NCBI RefSeq assembly: GCF_001881565.1
Contig: NZ_MPDJ01000005.1
Coordinates: forward strand, 647,347-711,346
Direction of reading: 5' to 3'
From: Eisenbergiella tayi
Lineage (GTDB): Bacteria > Bacillota > Clostridia > Lachnospirales > Lachnospiraceae
Length of the DNA stretch: 64,000 nt
Positions 51,859 through 60,623 of this stretch are shown here, piece after piece. A program made the translations under genes and the position numbers. How positions within the stretch are numbered: position 1 is the stretch's first letter; each line of letters begins with the position of its first letter. The notes under the pieces were generated by a model. It did not search any database. It had not been told where the DNA came from and saw nothing but the letters and a program-made list of their open reading frames with translations.

Positions 51859-53580
51859 TTACAAAATGCCCGTTTCTTCTATGGGAAGTCTCACTGTCAC
51901 AATCACCTTTCCGTCCTTCCCTTCCACGGTAAGTCCCCCTTCCTCCCCATACATCAGCTTCAGGCGGCTCTGTATGTTGACAAGGCCGATCCGTTTTCTT
52001 GCACGTCTTTCCTGATCCAGGAGCTCCCTGTCCGCCAGGGTTTCCTGCAGCTTTGCAAGCCGCTCTCCTTCCAGCCGGCCTCCGTTGTCAATGATGGAAA
52101 AGACAAGGCTTTGTCCTTCCCATCTTCCCTTTATCCAAAGCATTCCGCCTGGCTCGGTGCGTTTTTCCAGTCCATGGTAAACCGCATTTTCAACAAGCGG
52201 CTGGAGAATCATTTTGTCGATAGGCAGCTCCCCGATGCCTTCCTCCATCTCCATTTCCCAGCGGAATCTTCCGTTAAATCTCACGTCGCATATATCCAGG
52301 TATTTTTTCAGGAAATCCGTTTCCTCCCTTACCGTTACCTTGTCGCCTTCCTTAATGGAATAGCGGAAGATTTCAGCCATGTTGGAGGCCATTTCCGCTA
52401 CCAGCGGCTGATCGTTCATCAGAGCGATTCCTCCCATGCACTGCAGGGTATTGTAGAGGAAATGGGGATTGATCTGGCTCCGCAGGGCATAAATTTCACT
52501 CTCGGTTTTCACCAGCTCCGTTTCATAGAGGCGCTGCTGCGTATCGAAGATACGCTGGGACATCTGTGCGTTATTCTTCAGCATTTCATTCATCTTATCC
52601 ACAAGGGGTGTGAGCTGGAAGTGGTATTTTCCGGTGATCTGTTTTTTCCTCCGGTTCGTACCAAGCTCCGCCACTTCTTCTATCAGCCTGTCGATGGGAT
52701 GGGCTATTGTCTGGTTGAACAGCCATCCGATAAGGAGAAGCATACCGACCATGACCGCGCAGCTTAACAGCATCTGGCTTCGGAACAGGTCATATTCCCG
52801 CACTACCTGATGGTTATTGATTTTTCCCACTATCCGGAAACCCTGGCCACCCCATATTTCCCGCTCCAGATAGGTATAGCCCGGCTGCTCCCTCTCCAGC
52901 ACCTCCGCCCCGGAATTGGCGGCTATTATGCGGCCCCGGGGATCGAGAAGATAGAACTCCACCTCTTCCGCATTACCGGTTTCCTCCAGCACCTTCATGA
53001 TGGCGTTGGGGCGTATGACCAGCATCACGGTTCCGATCCGCTGGCTTTCCGTAAAAATAGCCGCTTTATTGGAGTAAATGGGGGTAATGCAGAGAAGCGC
53101 TTCCCTGCCGTCGTCGCCTTTATAAAAGATAAAGCGGTTGTTTACCGCCTCTTTATAGCATTCCCGTTCCACCTTCTGAAGCTCTTCCTGGAATTTCATT
53201 TCTGAGGAGCTGTAGCTGTATTCACATTTCCCTTCTTTATTGAACAGAAGGGCCGTCTGAATCTGGGAATTCATGGCTACCGCCGCCTGGCAGGTATCAT
53301 TTACAAATGTCAGCATCCGGTATTTTTCCAGCTGTTCTTCCTCCGCCAGGAACTGCTGCACTCCGGAATTGATGGAAAAATAGGTGGTGGTATAGGCAAT
53401 GCTTTTAAACGCGGAATCCAGGTTGTTTTCTATCTGCTTTACCGTGGTATTGGTGTAGGAAAGCAGACGCTGTGCTGAATTCTCAGCGATTTTGTGTATG
53501 TAAATAAACTGGCTGCCCACCTGGATCAGAATGGCTGCCAGGATGATCAGTACAATGCTTTTCTTAAAACTCAGTCTCAT
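51859..53580 (-). CDS. Sensor histidine kinase, YesM type
   Basis: 573 residues. Helix 1 (about 9-27), an extracellular Cache-like domain of about 240 residues, helix 2 (about 272-292), HAMP, then the YesM-family histidine box QINPHFLYNTLQCM and an ATPase domain (DNGGRLEGERLAKLQE, IGLVNIQSRLKLMYGEE). The N and G boxes are of the reduced form usual for this family. The start overlaps the YesN stop as ATGA. It senses a ligand, perhaps a sugar bound to the SBP. Confidence 0.93.
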   Translation of the reverse strand: MRLSFKKSIVLIILAAILIQVGSQFIYIHKIAENSAQRLLSYTNTTVKQIENNLDSAFKSIAYTTTYFSINSGVQQFLAEEEQLEKYRMLTFVNDTCQAAVAMNSQIQTALLFNKEGKCEYSYSSSEMKFQEELQKVERECYKEAVNNRFIFYKGDDGREALLCITPIYSNKAAIFTESQRIGTVMLVIRPNAIMKVLEETGNAEEVEFYLLDPRGRIIAANSGAEVLEREQPGYTYLEREIWGGQGFRIVGKINNHQVVREYDLFRSQMLLSCAVMVGMLLLIGWLFNQTIAHPIDRLIEEVAELGTNRRKKQITGKYHFQLTPLVDKMNEMLKNNAQMSQRIFDTQQRLYETELVKTESEIYALRSQINPHFLYNTLQCMGGIALMNDQPLVAEMASNMAEIFRYSIKEGDKVTVREETDFLKKYLDICDVRFNGRFRWEMEMEEGIGELPIDKMILQPLVENAVYHGLEKRTEPGGMLWIKGRWEGQSLVFSIIDNGGRLEGERLAKLQETLADRELLDQERRARKRIGLVNIQSRLKLMYGEEGGLTVEGKDGKVIVTVRLPIEETGIL

Positions 53581-54359
53581 AGCTGTCCCTCATCTGTATT
53601 CCGGTTTCCCGAGTTCCTTCTCTGTCTCCGGTATTGGCTCGGTGTCTCGCCGCTGTATTTTTTGAATACCTTATTAAAATAATAGTAATCCTGTATTCCG
53701 CACTGTACCGCAATTTCTTCCAGAGACAGCGTAGTATGCGTCAGAAGGCGTTCCGCCTCTTTCATGCGTATGGAGGCCAGATATTCGGAAAAAGAACCGC
53801 CTGTCTCTTTGTTGAACAGGGCGCAGCAGTAGTTCGCATTGAGATGAAACTGATCCGCAAGCTCCCTGAGCACCAGTTTTTCCCGGAAATGGGTGTGCAT
53901 AAAGGTCAGCATTTCCTGGAATACCGGATTTTCCGCAAGAGGGATTTCTTCCTTTTCCTGTTTCTGTTCCTTTGTTTCCTCCAGTATGCCGTGCAGCTTA
54001 TTCAGCAGAAGGGTGAGCTTGTCCCTGGCGATGGGCTTCAGGCAATAGTCATATACCACTCCCATCCGAATCGCTTCCTGGGCATAGCCGAATTCCGCAA
54101 ACCCGCTGATGACCACGAAGCGGCAGGGAAGCTTTGCTTCCAGGGCCTTGTGCATAAATGCAAGCCCGTCCAGCTCCGGCATACGGATATCAATGAAAAT
54201 AACATCCGGCGGCTCCGCTGCCGCCCGGTTAAATGCTTCCACGGAATTTTCAAACTTACCCGTAATCCGGAAGCCCATTTCCTCCCACTTCACTATTTTT
54301 TCCAGATAGACGAGCGCCCATGGCTCGTCATCCACTAAATAAACGCTGTATGTATCCAT
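53577..54359 (-). CDS. Response regulator with AraC output, YesN type
   Basis: 260 residues. Receiver with D57 in VIFIDIRMPELDG and Lys in DYCLKPI; AraC-type double helix-turn-helix at about 150-255 (LRELADQFHLNANYCCALFNKETGGSF ... YYYFNKVFKKYSGETPSQYRR cut). First gene of the operon; it probably activates the LplBC-SBP-sulfatase genes. Confidence 0.93.
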   Translation of the reverse strand: MDTYSVYLVDDEPWALVYLEKIVKWEEMGFRITGKFENSVEAFNRAAAEPPDVIFIDIRMPELDGLAFMHKALEAKLPCRFVVISGFAEFGYAQEAIRMGVVYDYCLKPIARDKLTLLLNKLHGILEETKEQKQEKEEIPLAENPVFQEMLTFMHTHFREKLVLRELADQFHLNANYCCALFNKETGGSFSEYLASIRMKEAERLLTHTTLSLEEIAVQCGIQDYYYFNKVFKKYSGETPSQYRRQRRNSGNRNTDEGQL

Positions 54360-54581
54360 TTTCCCGCCCCATGCCTTTCCTGTGATTCGTTACTACTGTT
54401 GTGCTTACTCCTGTTTTAATCAAGTCTATCATCGTTCTTTCTTTTCCACAATTCTATTCTTTTTCCAATAGGCGCAGAAATACCTTTCTTTCTATATGGA
54501 TATCCGTTAAAATCAAATCAGAGATTATCGGATGGGACGCAATACATTATGTATAATGAATACAAGGGGGATACGAGGGAA

Positions 54582-55406
54582 ATGGATTGGACAGCAAGAC
54601 TGAATAAGGTGATGGATTATGTAGAGGAAAATATCCACGGAGAGATAGCAGAGGAAGAAATCAGCAGGATTACGGCCTGTCCGTATACTATGTTCCAAAG
54701 CTCTTTTTCCCAGATCGTGGGGATTCCCTTTTCCGAATATGTGAGAAGAAGACGTCTGACCATGGCAGCCTATGAGCTGCTAAATACCAACAGGAAAATC
54801 ATTGATATCGCCATGGATTACGGCTATCAGTCAGACGATGCGTTCCGGGTAGCCTTTAAAAACCTGCATGGCATCAATCCTGCGGAGGTCCGGAAAGCCA
54901 ACCCTCCCCTGGTGTTTTACTGCCGCCTGGATTTTGAAATAAACATAAAAGGAGTGGATAAGATGAATTACAGCGTAGTGGAAAAGGATGCCTTTCAGGT
55001 GATTGGCATACGGAGAATCACCCCTTACGGGGGCGGAACCTGGGCCATCGTAAAAAGCGACGGAAGCAATGACCGGATTCGGGATCTGACCGGAAGCTTC
55101 TTCGATTTGGGCCTTTGCTTCGGCTTTGATGAAAAGGGAAACAACGATTATATGTGCGCCATCGAATGCAGCGATTACCAGGGGGACGAGTATTCCGCCT
55201 ATCAGTACCCTGCGACTACCTGGCTGAAATTCGAGGCAAAGGGCAAGATTTCGGATAATACGCTGGGCAGTGTCTGGCAGCAGATCAACAATGAATTCCT
55301 GCCCTCCAGCAAGTTCCATAAGGGACCGCTTCCGACGATTGAAAAATATGTATTGTGGAATGATGCGGAGGATATCTGCCTGGTGGAGATATGGATTCCT
55401 CAATAA
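54582..55406 (+). CDS. AraC family regulator with GyrI-like effector domain
   Basis: About 274 residues. AraC helix-turn-helix (1-110, CPYTMFQSSFSQIVGIPFSEY and YGYQSDDAFRVAFKNLHGINP) is followed by a GyrI/BmrR-like small-molecule binding domain (about 125-272). Such proteins sense amphipathic toxins or metabolites. ATG 54582 matches the family start; an ATG at 54549 without a clear ribosome site is the alternative. It stands alone, divergent from the YesN operon. Confidence 0.88.
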   Translation: MDWTARLNKVMDYVEENIHGEIAEEEISRITACPYTMFQSSFSQIVGIPFSEYVRRRRLTMAAYELLNTNRKIIDIAMDYGYQSDDAFRVAFKNLHGINPAEVRKANPPLVFYCRLDFEINIKGVDKMNYSVVEKDAFQVIGIRRITPYGGGTWAIVKSDGSNDRIRDLTGSFFDLGLCFGFDEKGNNDYMCAIECSDYQGDEYSAYQYPATTWLKFEAKGKISDNTLGSVWQQINNEFLPSSKFHKGPLPTIEKYVLWNDAEDICLVEIWIPQ

Positions 55407-55410
55407 CGGC

Positions 55411-55458
55411 AAAAAAAGCGGTTTCCGGATATATCACATCACCGGAAACCGTTTTTTT
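55411..55458. terminator. Bidirectional terminator
   Basis: CGGTTTCCGG (55419-55428) pairs perfectly with CCGGAAACCG (55442-55451), with A7 before and T7 after. It serves the convergent AraC/GyrI gene and the HPr-like gene. Confidence 0.9.
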
Positions 55459-55488
55459 AAGTTCATTATCATTTATACTGTCTGTTAA

Positions 55489-55728
55489 TTATGCTGCCCT
55501 ACGATAACGTTCCACGGCATTCAGCACATCCTGGTCTTCTCCTTTGGAGTTTACAAATACCAGATCAAGCGCTTTACCAATACCAAGGGCAAATACACCC
55601 AGAATGGATTTGGCATCCACTGTGTAGCTGCCGAGAGCAAGATCATATTCTCCTTCAAACTGTCTCATTGTCTGAACAAAGGCTTCTGCGGCCGCTGCAT
55701 TTTCCAAATAAATTTTTACGGATTTCAT
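55489..55728 (-). CDS. HPr-like protein without the His15 phosphorylation site
   Basis: 79 residues. The fold and the Ser46 region of HPr are recognisable (DAKSILGVFALG; Ser41 here), the site that HPr kinase modifies for catabolite repression. But the usual His15 motif (HARPA) is replaced by a Ala-rich helix without His, as in Crh. It therefore cannot pass phosphate in the PTS and is probably a Crh-like regulator, or has another role. ATG 55728 follows AGGAGG; the longer frame is rejected. Confidence 0.75.
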   Translation of the reverse strand: MKSVKIYLENAAAAEAFVQTMRQFEGEYDLALGSYTVDAKSILGVFALGIGKALDLVFVNSKGEDQDVLNAVERYRRAA

Positions 55729-55817
55729 ATGATACCTCCTGTAATTTCTCATTCGTAAAGCTATGTATTGTTTAACTTCCACATCATTTTTATTTTATTT
55801 ATCATACATAAAAAAGG

Positions 55818-55851
55818 CCCCTATGTTAGGAGGAAAATTTTAACATAGGGG
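55818..55851 (-). terminator. Intrinsic terminator of the SBP-kinase-regulator operon
   Basis: CCCCTATGTTA (55818-55828) pairs perfectly with TAACATAGGGG (55841-55851). On the minus strand CCTTTTTTATG follows. Confidence 0.85.
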
Positions 55852-55885
55852 GAAATTTTTGTACTTTTCAGCCTGTTTTTTTGCA

Positions 55886-57415
55886 CTAACCGTTCATTTG
55901 GCGGTATTCTGCGGGCAGAACGCCCACCACATCCTTAAATACCTTGCTCATATATTTGGGGTCGGAAAAGCCTGTCATCGCCGCTATCTGGGTCAGGTTC
56001 TGGTTGGTTCCCAGCAGAAGCGTCTTCACCTTTTCCACCTTTACATTACGGATTTCCTCCGTAAATGAAATACCTGTTTCTTTTTTAAACTGCCTGCTTA
56101 AGTACTCAGGGGATACTCCCAGCTTCCTGGCAACCTCCTCCATGGTGATTCCCTGGCTGTAATATTCTTCAATCATGTGTTCGGCGCGCTGGATCAGGGG
56201 ACTGCGTTCCCCGGTTTCCTCATTTCCGCCCAGCATTATTTTTTTATAAAGGCTGCGCATGATATTTTCTATATCCTCCCAGGTAAAGGCGCCCATGACA
56301 GCCTCCAGCAGCGCCTGGACCTCCAGCTCGTTCTCTTCAAAGGATATGTATTCCCTGGCCGTATTCAGAATCGTCCACAAAAAGGTGATGCAGGCTTCCT
56401 TGATATCCTTCGGCCTGTGTGTCTGGGCCTTGCAGTAATTCAGGAACTCCACAAAACAGGCGGCAAATTCCTTCTCGTCCTTCTTGATCACAGCCTGCTT
56501 CAGCCGAAGGGACATTTCAGGCAGGTATTTCAGGGGAGAAACAGAAATCCCATCAATCCGTTTCTGCGAAATAAGCTTTTCATTTCCAAGGGCAAGGCTC
56601 CAGTCCAGCAGCTGCCTTATGCGCTTCCGGCCTTCCTCCAGCTCATAAAAGCCCCTGCATTCTTCCCATACACACAATGCCTTGTTTTCCGTATTGGAGA
56701 GGATCATGGGCACTACGGAGCTGTCAAAATATTCCTCCCAGTCCTGGGCGGTATCCATATGGTAAAGCACCATGGTACACTGGGTCCTTTCCGCAAATGC
56801 CGTGACAATACTGCGGAAGCCGGCAGCATGCTCCGCCACCTCCTGAAGGATCCGAAGTACGATGTCCTTTCTTTCCTCATAATGGCCGTCCAGCCATACA
56901 ATAAATAAAGCCGTCGGCTCCGTAGCGCTCACGCCATACTTTTTTTCCAGCGCAGCGGTCGTCTCTTCTGTTTTTTCAAGGATTCCGGTCAGGGCGCTGC
57001 GCGCTATATTTTCCAGGCTCAGAAGCGTTTCCTGGCTGTTTTCCTCCCTGACTTCTTCCTCCATTTGCTGCAGGACCTTGCGAAGCTCCTGGATTTTTAC
57101 AGGCTTCAGAAGATAATTGCTCACCCCCAGCTCCATGGCACGCTTCGCATAGGAAAAATCAGAATAGGCACTCAGGATCACAGCCTTGCTTGTTACGCCC
57201 TCTTCCCTGAGCTTCTCCAGCATGGTAAGGCCATCCATATCCGGCATCCTTATGTCCATAATGACCACATCCGGCTTTTCCCTCCGGATAACCTCAAGCC
57301 CTTCCAGACCATCGCATGCCTTACCAGCCAGCACATAGGAAGGGCTCAGCTTTTTCAGGATTTTTTCCATGCCCTCACGTATGGGGGCTTCATCCTCAAC
57401 TATCACAATTCTCAA
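55886..57415 (-). CDS. Response regulator with AraC output, YesN type
   Basis: 509 residues. Receiver with D54 in VVIMDIRMP, a middle domain of about 260 residues typical of long YesN proteins, and AraC helix-turn-helix at about 405-505 (TMEEVARKLGVSPEYLSRQFKKETG cut, AAMTGFSDPKYMSKVFKD). The start is a TTG at 57415, nine bases after GGAGG; it overlaps the kinase stop by 20 bases, so the two are translationally coupled. Confidence 0.92.
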   Translation of the reverse strand: MRIVIVEDEAPIREGMEKILKKLSPSYVLAGKACDGLEGLEVIRREKPDVVIMDIRMPDMDGLTMLEKLREEGVTSKAVILSAYSDFSYAKRAMELGVSNYLLKPVKIQELRKVLQQMEEEVREENSQETLLSLENIARSALTGILEKTEETTAALEKKYGVSATEPTALFIVWLDGHYEERKDIVLRILQEVAEHAAGFRSIVTAFAERTQCTMVLYHMDTAQDWEEYFDSSVVPMILSNTENKALCVWEECRGFYELEEGRKRIRQLLDWSLALGNEKLISQKRIDGISVSPLKYLPEMSLRLKQAVIKKDEKEFAACFVEFLNYCKAQTHRPKDIKEACITFLWTILNTAREYISFEENELEVQALLEAVMGAFTWEDIENIMRSLYKKIMLGGNEETGERSPLIQRAEHMIEEYYSQGITMEEVARKLGVSPEYLSRQFKKETGISFTEEIRNVKVEKVKTLLLGTNQNLTQIAAMTGFSDPKYMSKVFKDVVGVLPAEYRQMNG

Positions 57416-59129
57416 TAATTTGTCCCTCCAAAATTGGTATAAACAGGGTTACCTTTGTATATTTATTCATGTTGCTTTCAAAATGCAGCGCGGCGGCCTC
57501 TCCGTAATAGAGCCGCAGACGTTTTCTGGCATTTTCTATGCCGAAATGGTTTTCCCGGTGGTAGTCCTTTTGGTTCAGGATATCCACAAGCTCCGACGGC
57601 ATGCCTCTTCCGTTATCTTCCACCTCTATTATGAGTCCGTCCATCTCCCGCCTTCCTGTTATCATAAGCAGCGGGGCCCTGTCTATTCCATGCAGCCCGT
57701 GCTTGATGCTGTTTTCCGCAATGGGCTGGAGAAGCAGCTTATGCATCGGGCTTTTCGCGGCTATGGAATCCAGGCTGCAGAAAATCTGAATCTCCTGACC
57801 CAGTTTTTCCTGCTGCAGGCGCACATACTTTTTCAGCCAGGCGATTTCCTCGCCCAGCGTGGTGATTCCTCCTGCATTTTTGATGGCATAACGCAGGATA
57901 TCACCTAAATCGCCAACCATCTCACTGATTTCATACTCTTCCTTTTCGATGGCCTTCCAGTTAATGGTATCCAAAGTATTATAAAGAAAATGAGGATCTA
58001 TCTGGGCCTCCAGGGCGGATATTTCCGCATTCTTCTGTTCCAGGGCCGCCTGTCTTACCTGCCCCAGAAGCAAATCCGTCCGATTAACCATTTCATTAAA
58101 GCCGTCAGCGATTTCATTCATTTCGGCGGGCATATTTTTCCGCTTCTCCACACGTGTGGAAAAATCCCCTTCTTCCACACGGTTCATGGCCTTCAGCATA
58201 TCCTCCACCGAAACAATAACAGGCCGTGTGACAATCAGCACCGCCGCTACCAGAACGACTCCCACTCCCAAAACCAGGCCGATTTGAAGGAGGAACTGGT
58301 CGAACATGGTTTTCCGGTAATGCTCCATGGAATAAAATTCCACTATGTTCCATCCGCTCACTTCATTTTCGGCGAAGGCCACCACATAATCCTGGTATTT
58401 TTTATTTCCGATATACCAAAACTCATCACAGCCTATAGATGCCCCTATCAGCGTATCATCCGGTGCACTGAGAACACGTCCATCCTGTTCCAGATAATAA
58501 ACCTCCCCGGAAATTCTTTCCATAGCTTTCTGCAGCACCTTCTCATTTACACATATGAGAATGCTTCCTACCTCTTTATGGATATCCCGGTAGTCTATCA
58601 GCCTTCTTTGAATGGAAAACACATAGACGGGGGTATCCGGCGCCGCCATGACATATTTCACAGGCTGGTACATTTCCATTTTATCCTGTAGAAGATTCAT
58701 GCTGCTGTTCAGCCAGAGGCTTTCACTGGAGGAAGAGGACAGCCCGTCATAATAAATGCAGTTTCCGTCCCTGGTAAATATAGCCAGTCCGGTCACCCCT
58801 TCATTCCGGTTGCAGATATGCTTCAGCTCCCGGCGGAGATTGATTTTCAGCATCTCCTCATTTTTCCCGCCTGCATTCAGGCTTTCCACCATATCAATGA
58901 TATCATCGTCCGTACTGAGATCATACAGAAGGGTATCGTACTTTTCCAGGGTCAGCGTAAGGCTCCTGTTCGATTTTTCAAGACCGGTCTGAACACGGCT
59001 GTCCAGGCTTTCCCTCATGGCGGAATTCAGCCGAAGCTGGGATACCGCCGCAAAAAGCAGGATAGGAATAAAAAGCAGGAGGATCAACATAAAAATCAGT
59101 CTGATTCGGATACCTCTCGGTTTTGTCAT
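57396..59129 (-). CDS. Sensor histidine kinase, YesM type
   Basis: About 577 residues. Helix 1 (about 9-30), Cache-type extracellular domain of about 230 residues, helix 2 near 285-305, HAMP, histidine box QIDPHFLYNTLDTI and ATPase domain (DNGRGMPSELVDILNQ, GIENARKRLRLYYGE). The ATG at 59129 overlaps the SBP stop as ATGA, a direct tie between the SBP and the kinase. Confidence 0.92.
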   Translation of the reverse strand: MTKPRGIRIRLIFMLILLLFIPILLFAAVSQLRLNSAMRESLDSRVQTGLEKSNRSLTLTLEKYDTLLYDLSTDDDIIDMVESLNAGGKNEEMLKINLRRELKHICNRNEGVTGLAIFTRDGNCIYYDGLSSSSSESLWLNSSMNLLQDKMEMYQPVKYVMAAPDTPVYVFSIQRRLIDYRDIHKEVGSILICVNEKVLQKAMERISGEVYYLEQDGRVLSAPDDTLIGASIGCDEFWYIGNKKYQDYVVAFAENEVSGWNIVEFYSMEHYRKTMFDQFLLQIGLVLGVGVVLVAAVLIVTRPVIVSVEDMLKAMNRVEEGDFSTRVEKRKNMPAEMNEIADGFNEMVNRTDLLLGQVRQAALEQKNAEISALEAQIDPHFLYNTLDTINWKAIEKEEYEISEMVGDLGDILRYAIKNAGGITTLGEEIAWLKKYVRLQQEKLGQEIQIFCSLDSIAAKSPMHKLLLQPIAENSIKHGLHGIDRAPLLMITGRREMDGLIIEVEDNGRGMPSELVDILNQKDYHRENHFGIENARKRLRLYYGEAAALHFESNMNKYTKVTLFIPILEGQIIENCDS

Positions 59130-60367
59130 CGGCCGCCTCCCCGTTCCAGAATCATGGTTATTTTCCCGTCCGTTTCCTGCAGGACAGGCTCCATCTCTTC
59201 TCCCAATATTGCCCACTCCATGGCGGAGGTGATTTCCGCCGATACCTCCGGCCACCAGGGAGTAAAGTCGCGGCACCTCGCAGCGGAGAACAGCCGGACG
59301 AATTCCTGCATCTGCGCATCCTCCGGGAACTGCCGTTCCAGCACATCCTCCCTTGGCGCCAGGAAACCGAAATCATCCAGGTAGCTTTGCATCCTTTCCG
59401 GTTCCGCCAGAAAATGCAGAAACTCCATGGCCTCATCCGGATGACCATCCGCGGATACCCCTATGATCTCTCCTCCCACGGTAGTCACCGCCTCACCATC
59501 AGAAGGAATGGGCGCTATGCCGAAATCAATTTCAGGAGCATTTTTTCTGATATATCCTACCGTCATGCCGGTATTGAACATCATCGCCACTCTTCCCTTG
59601 GAAAACTGGTACATCAAATCGGCCAGGGTCATACTGACACTCTGGCTGTTCAGCGCCCCCTGTCCCGCCAGGCTGGAGAGCATACCGAAGGAAGCCCGTC
59701 CTGCCGGACTGTTTATATTCTTCACATCCCCTCCCATGGACCACAGGATGGGAAGAAATGCATACAGACTTTCTTCACTCCGGATACCTGCCATGGCAAA
59801 GCCGTAATGCGCTTCCCCGGTGGTACGCACCGCCGTATCATAGAACTCCTCCCAGGTTCCCGGGACACCGCAGCCTGCCTCCGCCAGCATCTGTTTGTTA
59901 TAAATGAGGGCGGGACAGTTCATTCCGAAAGGAAGGCCATAAACTCTGCCGCCGCTTTCACAGGGCGCCAGCGCCTTTGGCATATAGGAAGAAAGCTCCG
60001 GAAATTCATCCGTCAAATCCACAAATTTCTTCATATGATGGAAAAACTGGAAATCAGAGGAATCCACAAGAGCGATATCCGGCATGGTTTCCTCCGCCAT
60101 ACTCAGCGCCAGCTGCTTCTTAAAATCCTCATCCGGCACATATTTTATTTCCACAGTGATTCGATCCTGGGAGTTATTGAATTCCAATGCAAGCCTTGAC
60201 ATAGCCTTCTGACAGGCGGGTATATCCCAATAATGCCACAAAGTAACCACTGTCCTGACCGGTTCCTCCGGAATCTTATCCATCTTCTTCCCGCAACCGC
60301 CCGCAAAAAGAAGAAGCATTATTAACAGCGCAATCCCAGCCCTTTTCCCATGTTTACTGCCGTTCAT
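59126..60367 (-). CDS. Solute-binding lipoprotein of an SBP-kinase-regulator operon
   Basis: About 413 residues. Lipoprotein signal (GIALLIMLLLFAGGCGKK) and SBP_bac_1 fold (TLWHYWDIPACQKAMSRLALEFN cut here; YGLPFGMNCPALIYNKQML). It heads an operon of SBP, kinase and regulator with no permease, so a sensing role is likely. The ATG at 60367 is seven bases after GGGAG; 60373 is too close. Confidence 0.88.
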   Translation of the reverse strand: MNGSKHGKRAGIALLIMLLLFAGGCGKKMDKIPEEPVRTVVTLWHYWDIPACQKAMSRLALEFNNSQDRITVEIKYVPDEDFKKQLALSMAEETMPDIALVDSSDFQFFHHMKKFVDLTDEFPELSSYMPKALAPCESGGRVYGLPFGMNCPALIYNKQMLAEAGCGVPGTWEEFYDTAVRTTGEAHYGFAMAGIRSEESLYAFLPILWSMGGDVKNINSPAGRASFGMLSSLAGQGALNSQSVSMTLADLMYQFSKGRVAMMFNTGMTVGYIRKNAPEIDFGIAPIPSDGEAVTTVGGEIIGVSADGHPDEAMEFLHFLAEPERMQSYLDDFGFLAPREDVLERQFPEDAQMQEFVRLFSAARCRDFTPWWPEVSAEITSAMEWAILGEEMEPVLQETDGKITMILERGGGR

Positions 60368-60525
60368 TCCCATTCTCCCTTATCCGGCCTGCTTATGGCA
60401 GACGATTCCGGTATAAACCGGTATCCCGCCGGTTACAGCCCGGAGCCGGATGGCTCCGGGGATAAAATACATAGGTACAGTATAGCATCAAAAAGTTTGT
60501 CTTTCTACATAATCCGGAATAAAAC

Positions 60526-60598
60526 AGAGCGCATCCCGCACTGTACCCGTTTCTCACCCACGGACAGAGAGAAACGGGTACTGCAGAGGATACGCTCT
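60526..60598 (-). terminator. Long terminator hairpin after glmM
   Basis: AGAGCG and GTACCCGTTTCTC pair with GAGAAACGGGTAC and CGCTCT (interrupted by a small internal loop and ATCC/GGAT). The minus strand continues GTTTTATT. Confidence 0.75.
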
Positions 60599-60623
60599 TT
60601 TTCTAATTACTTCCTTATATTTT

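Noticed and set aside
59123-60199. A 358-codon plus-strand frame
   Set aside because: Antisense to the SBP gene and without a ribosome site.
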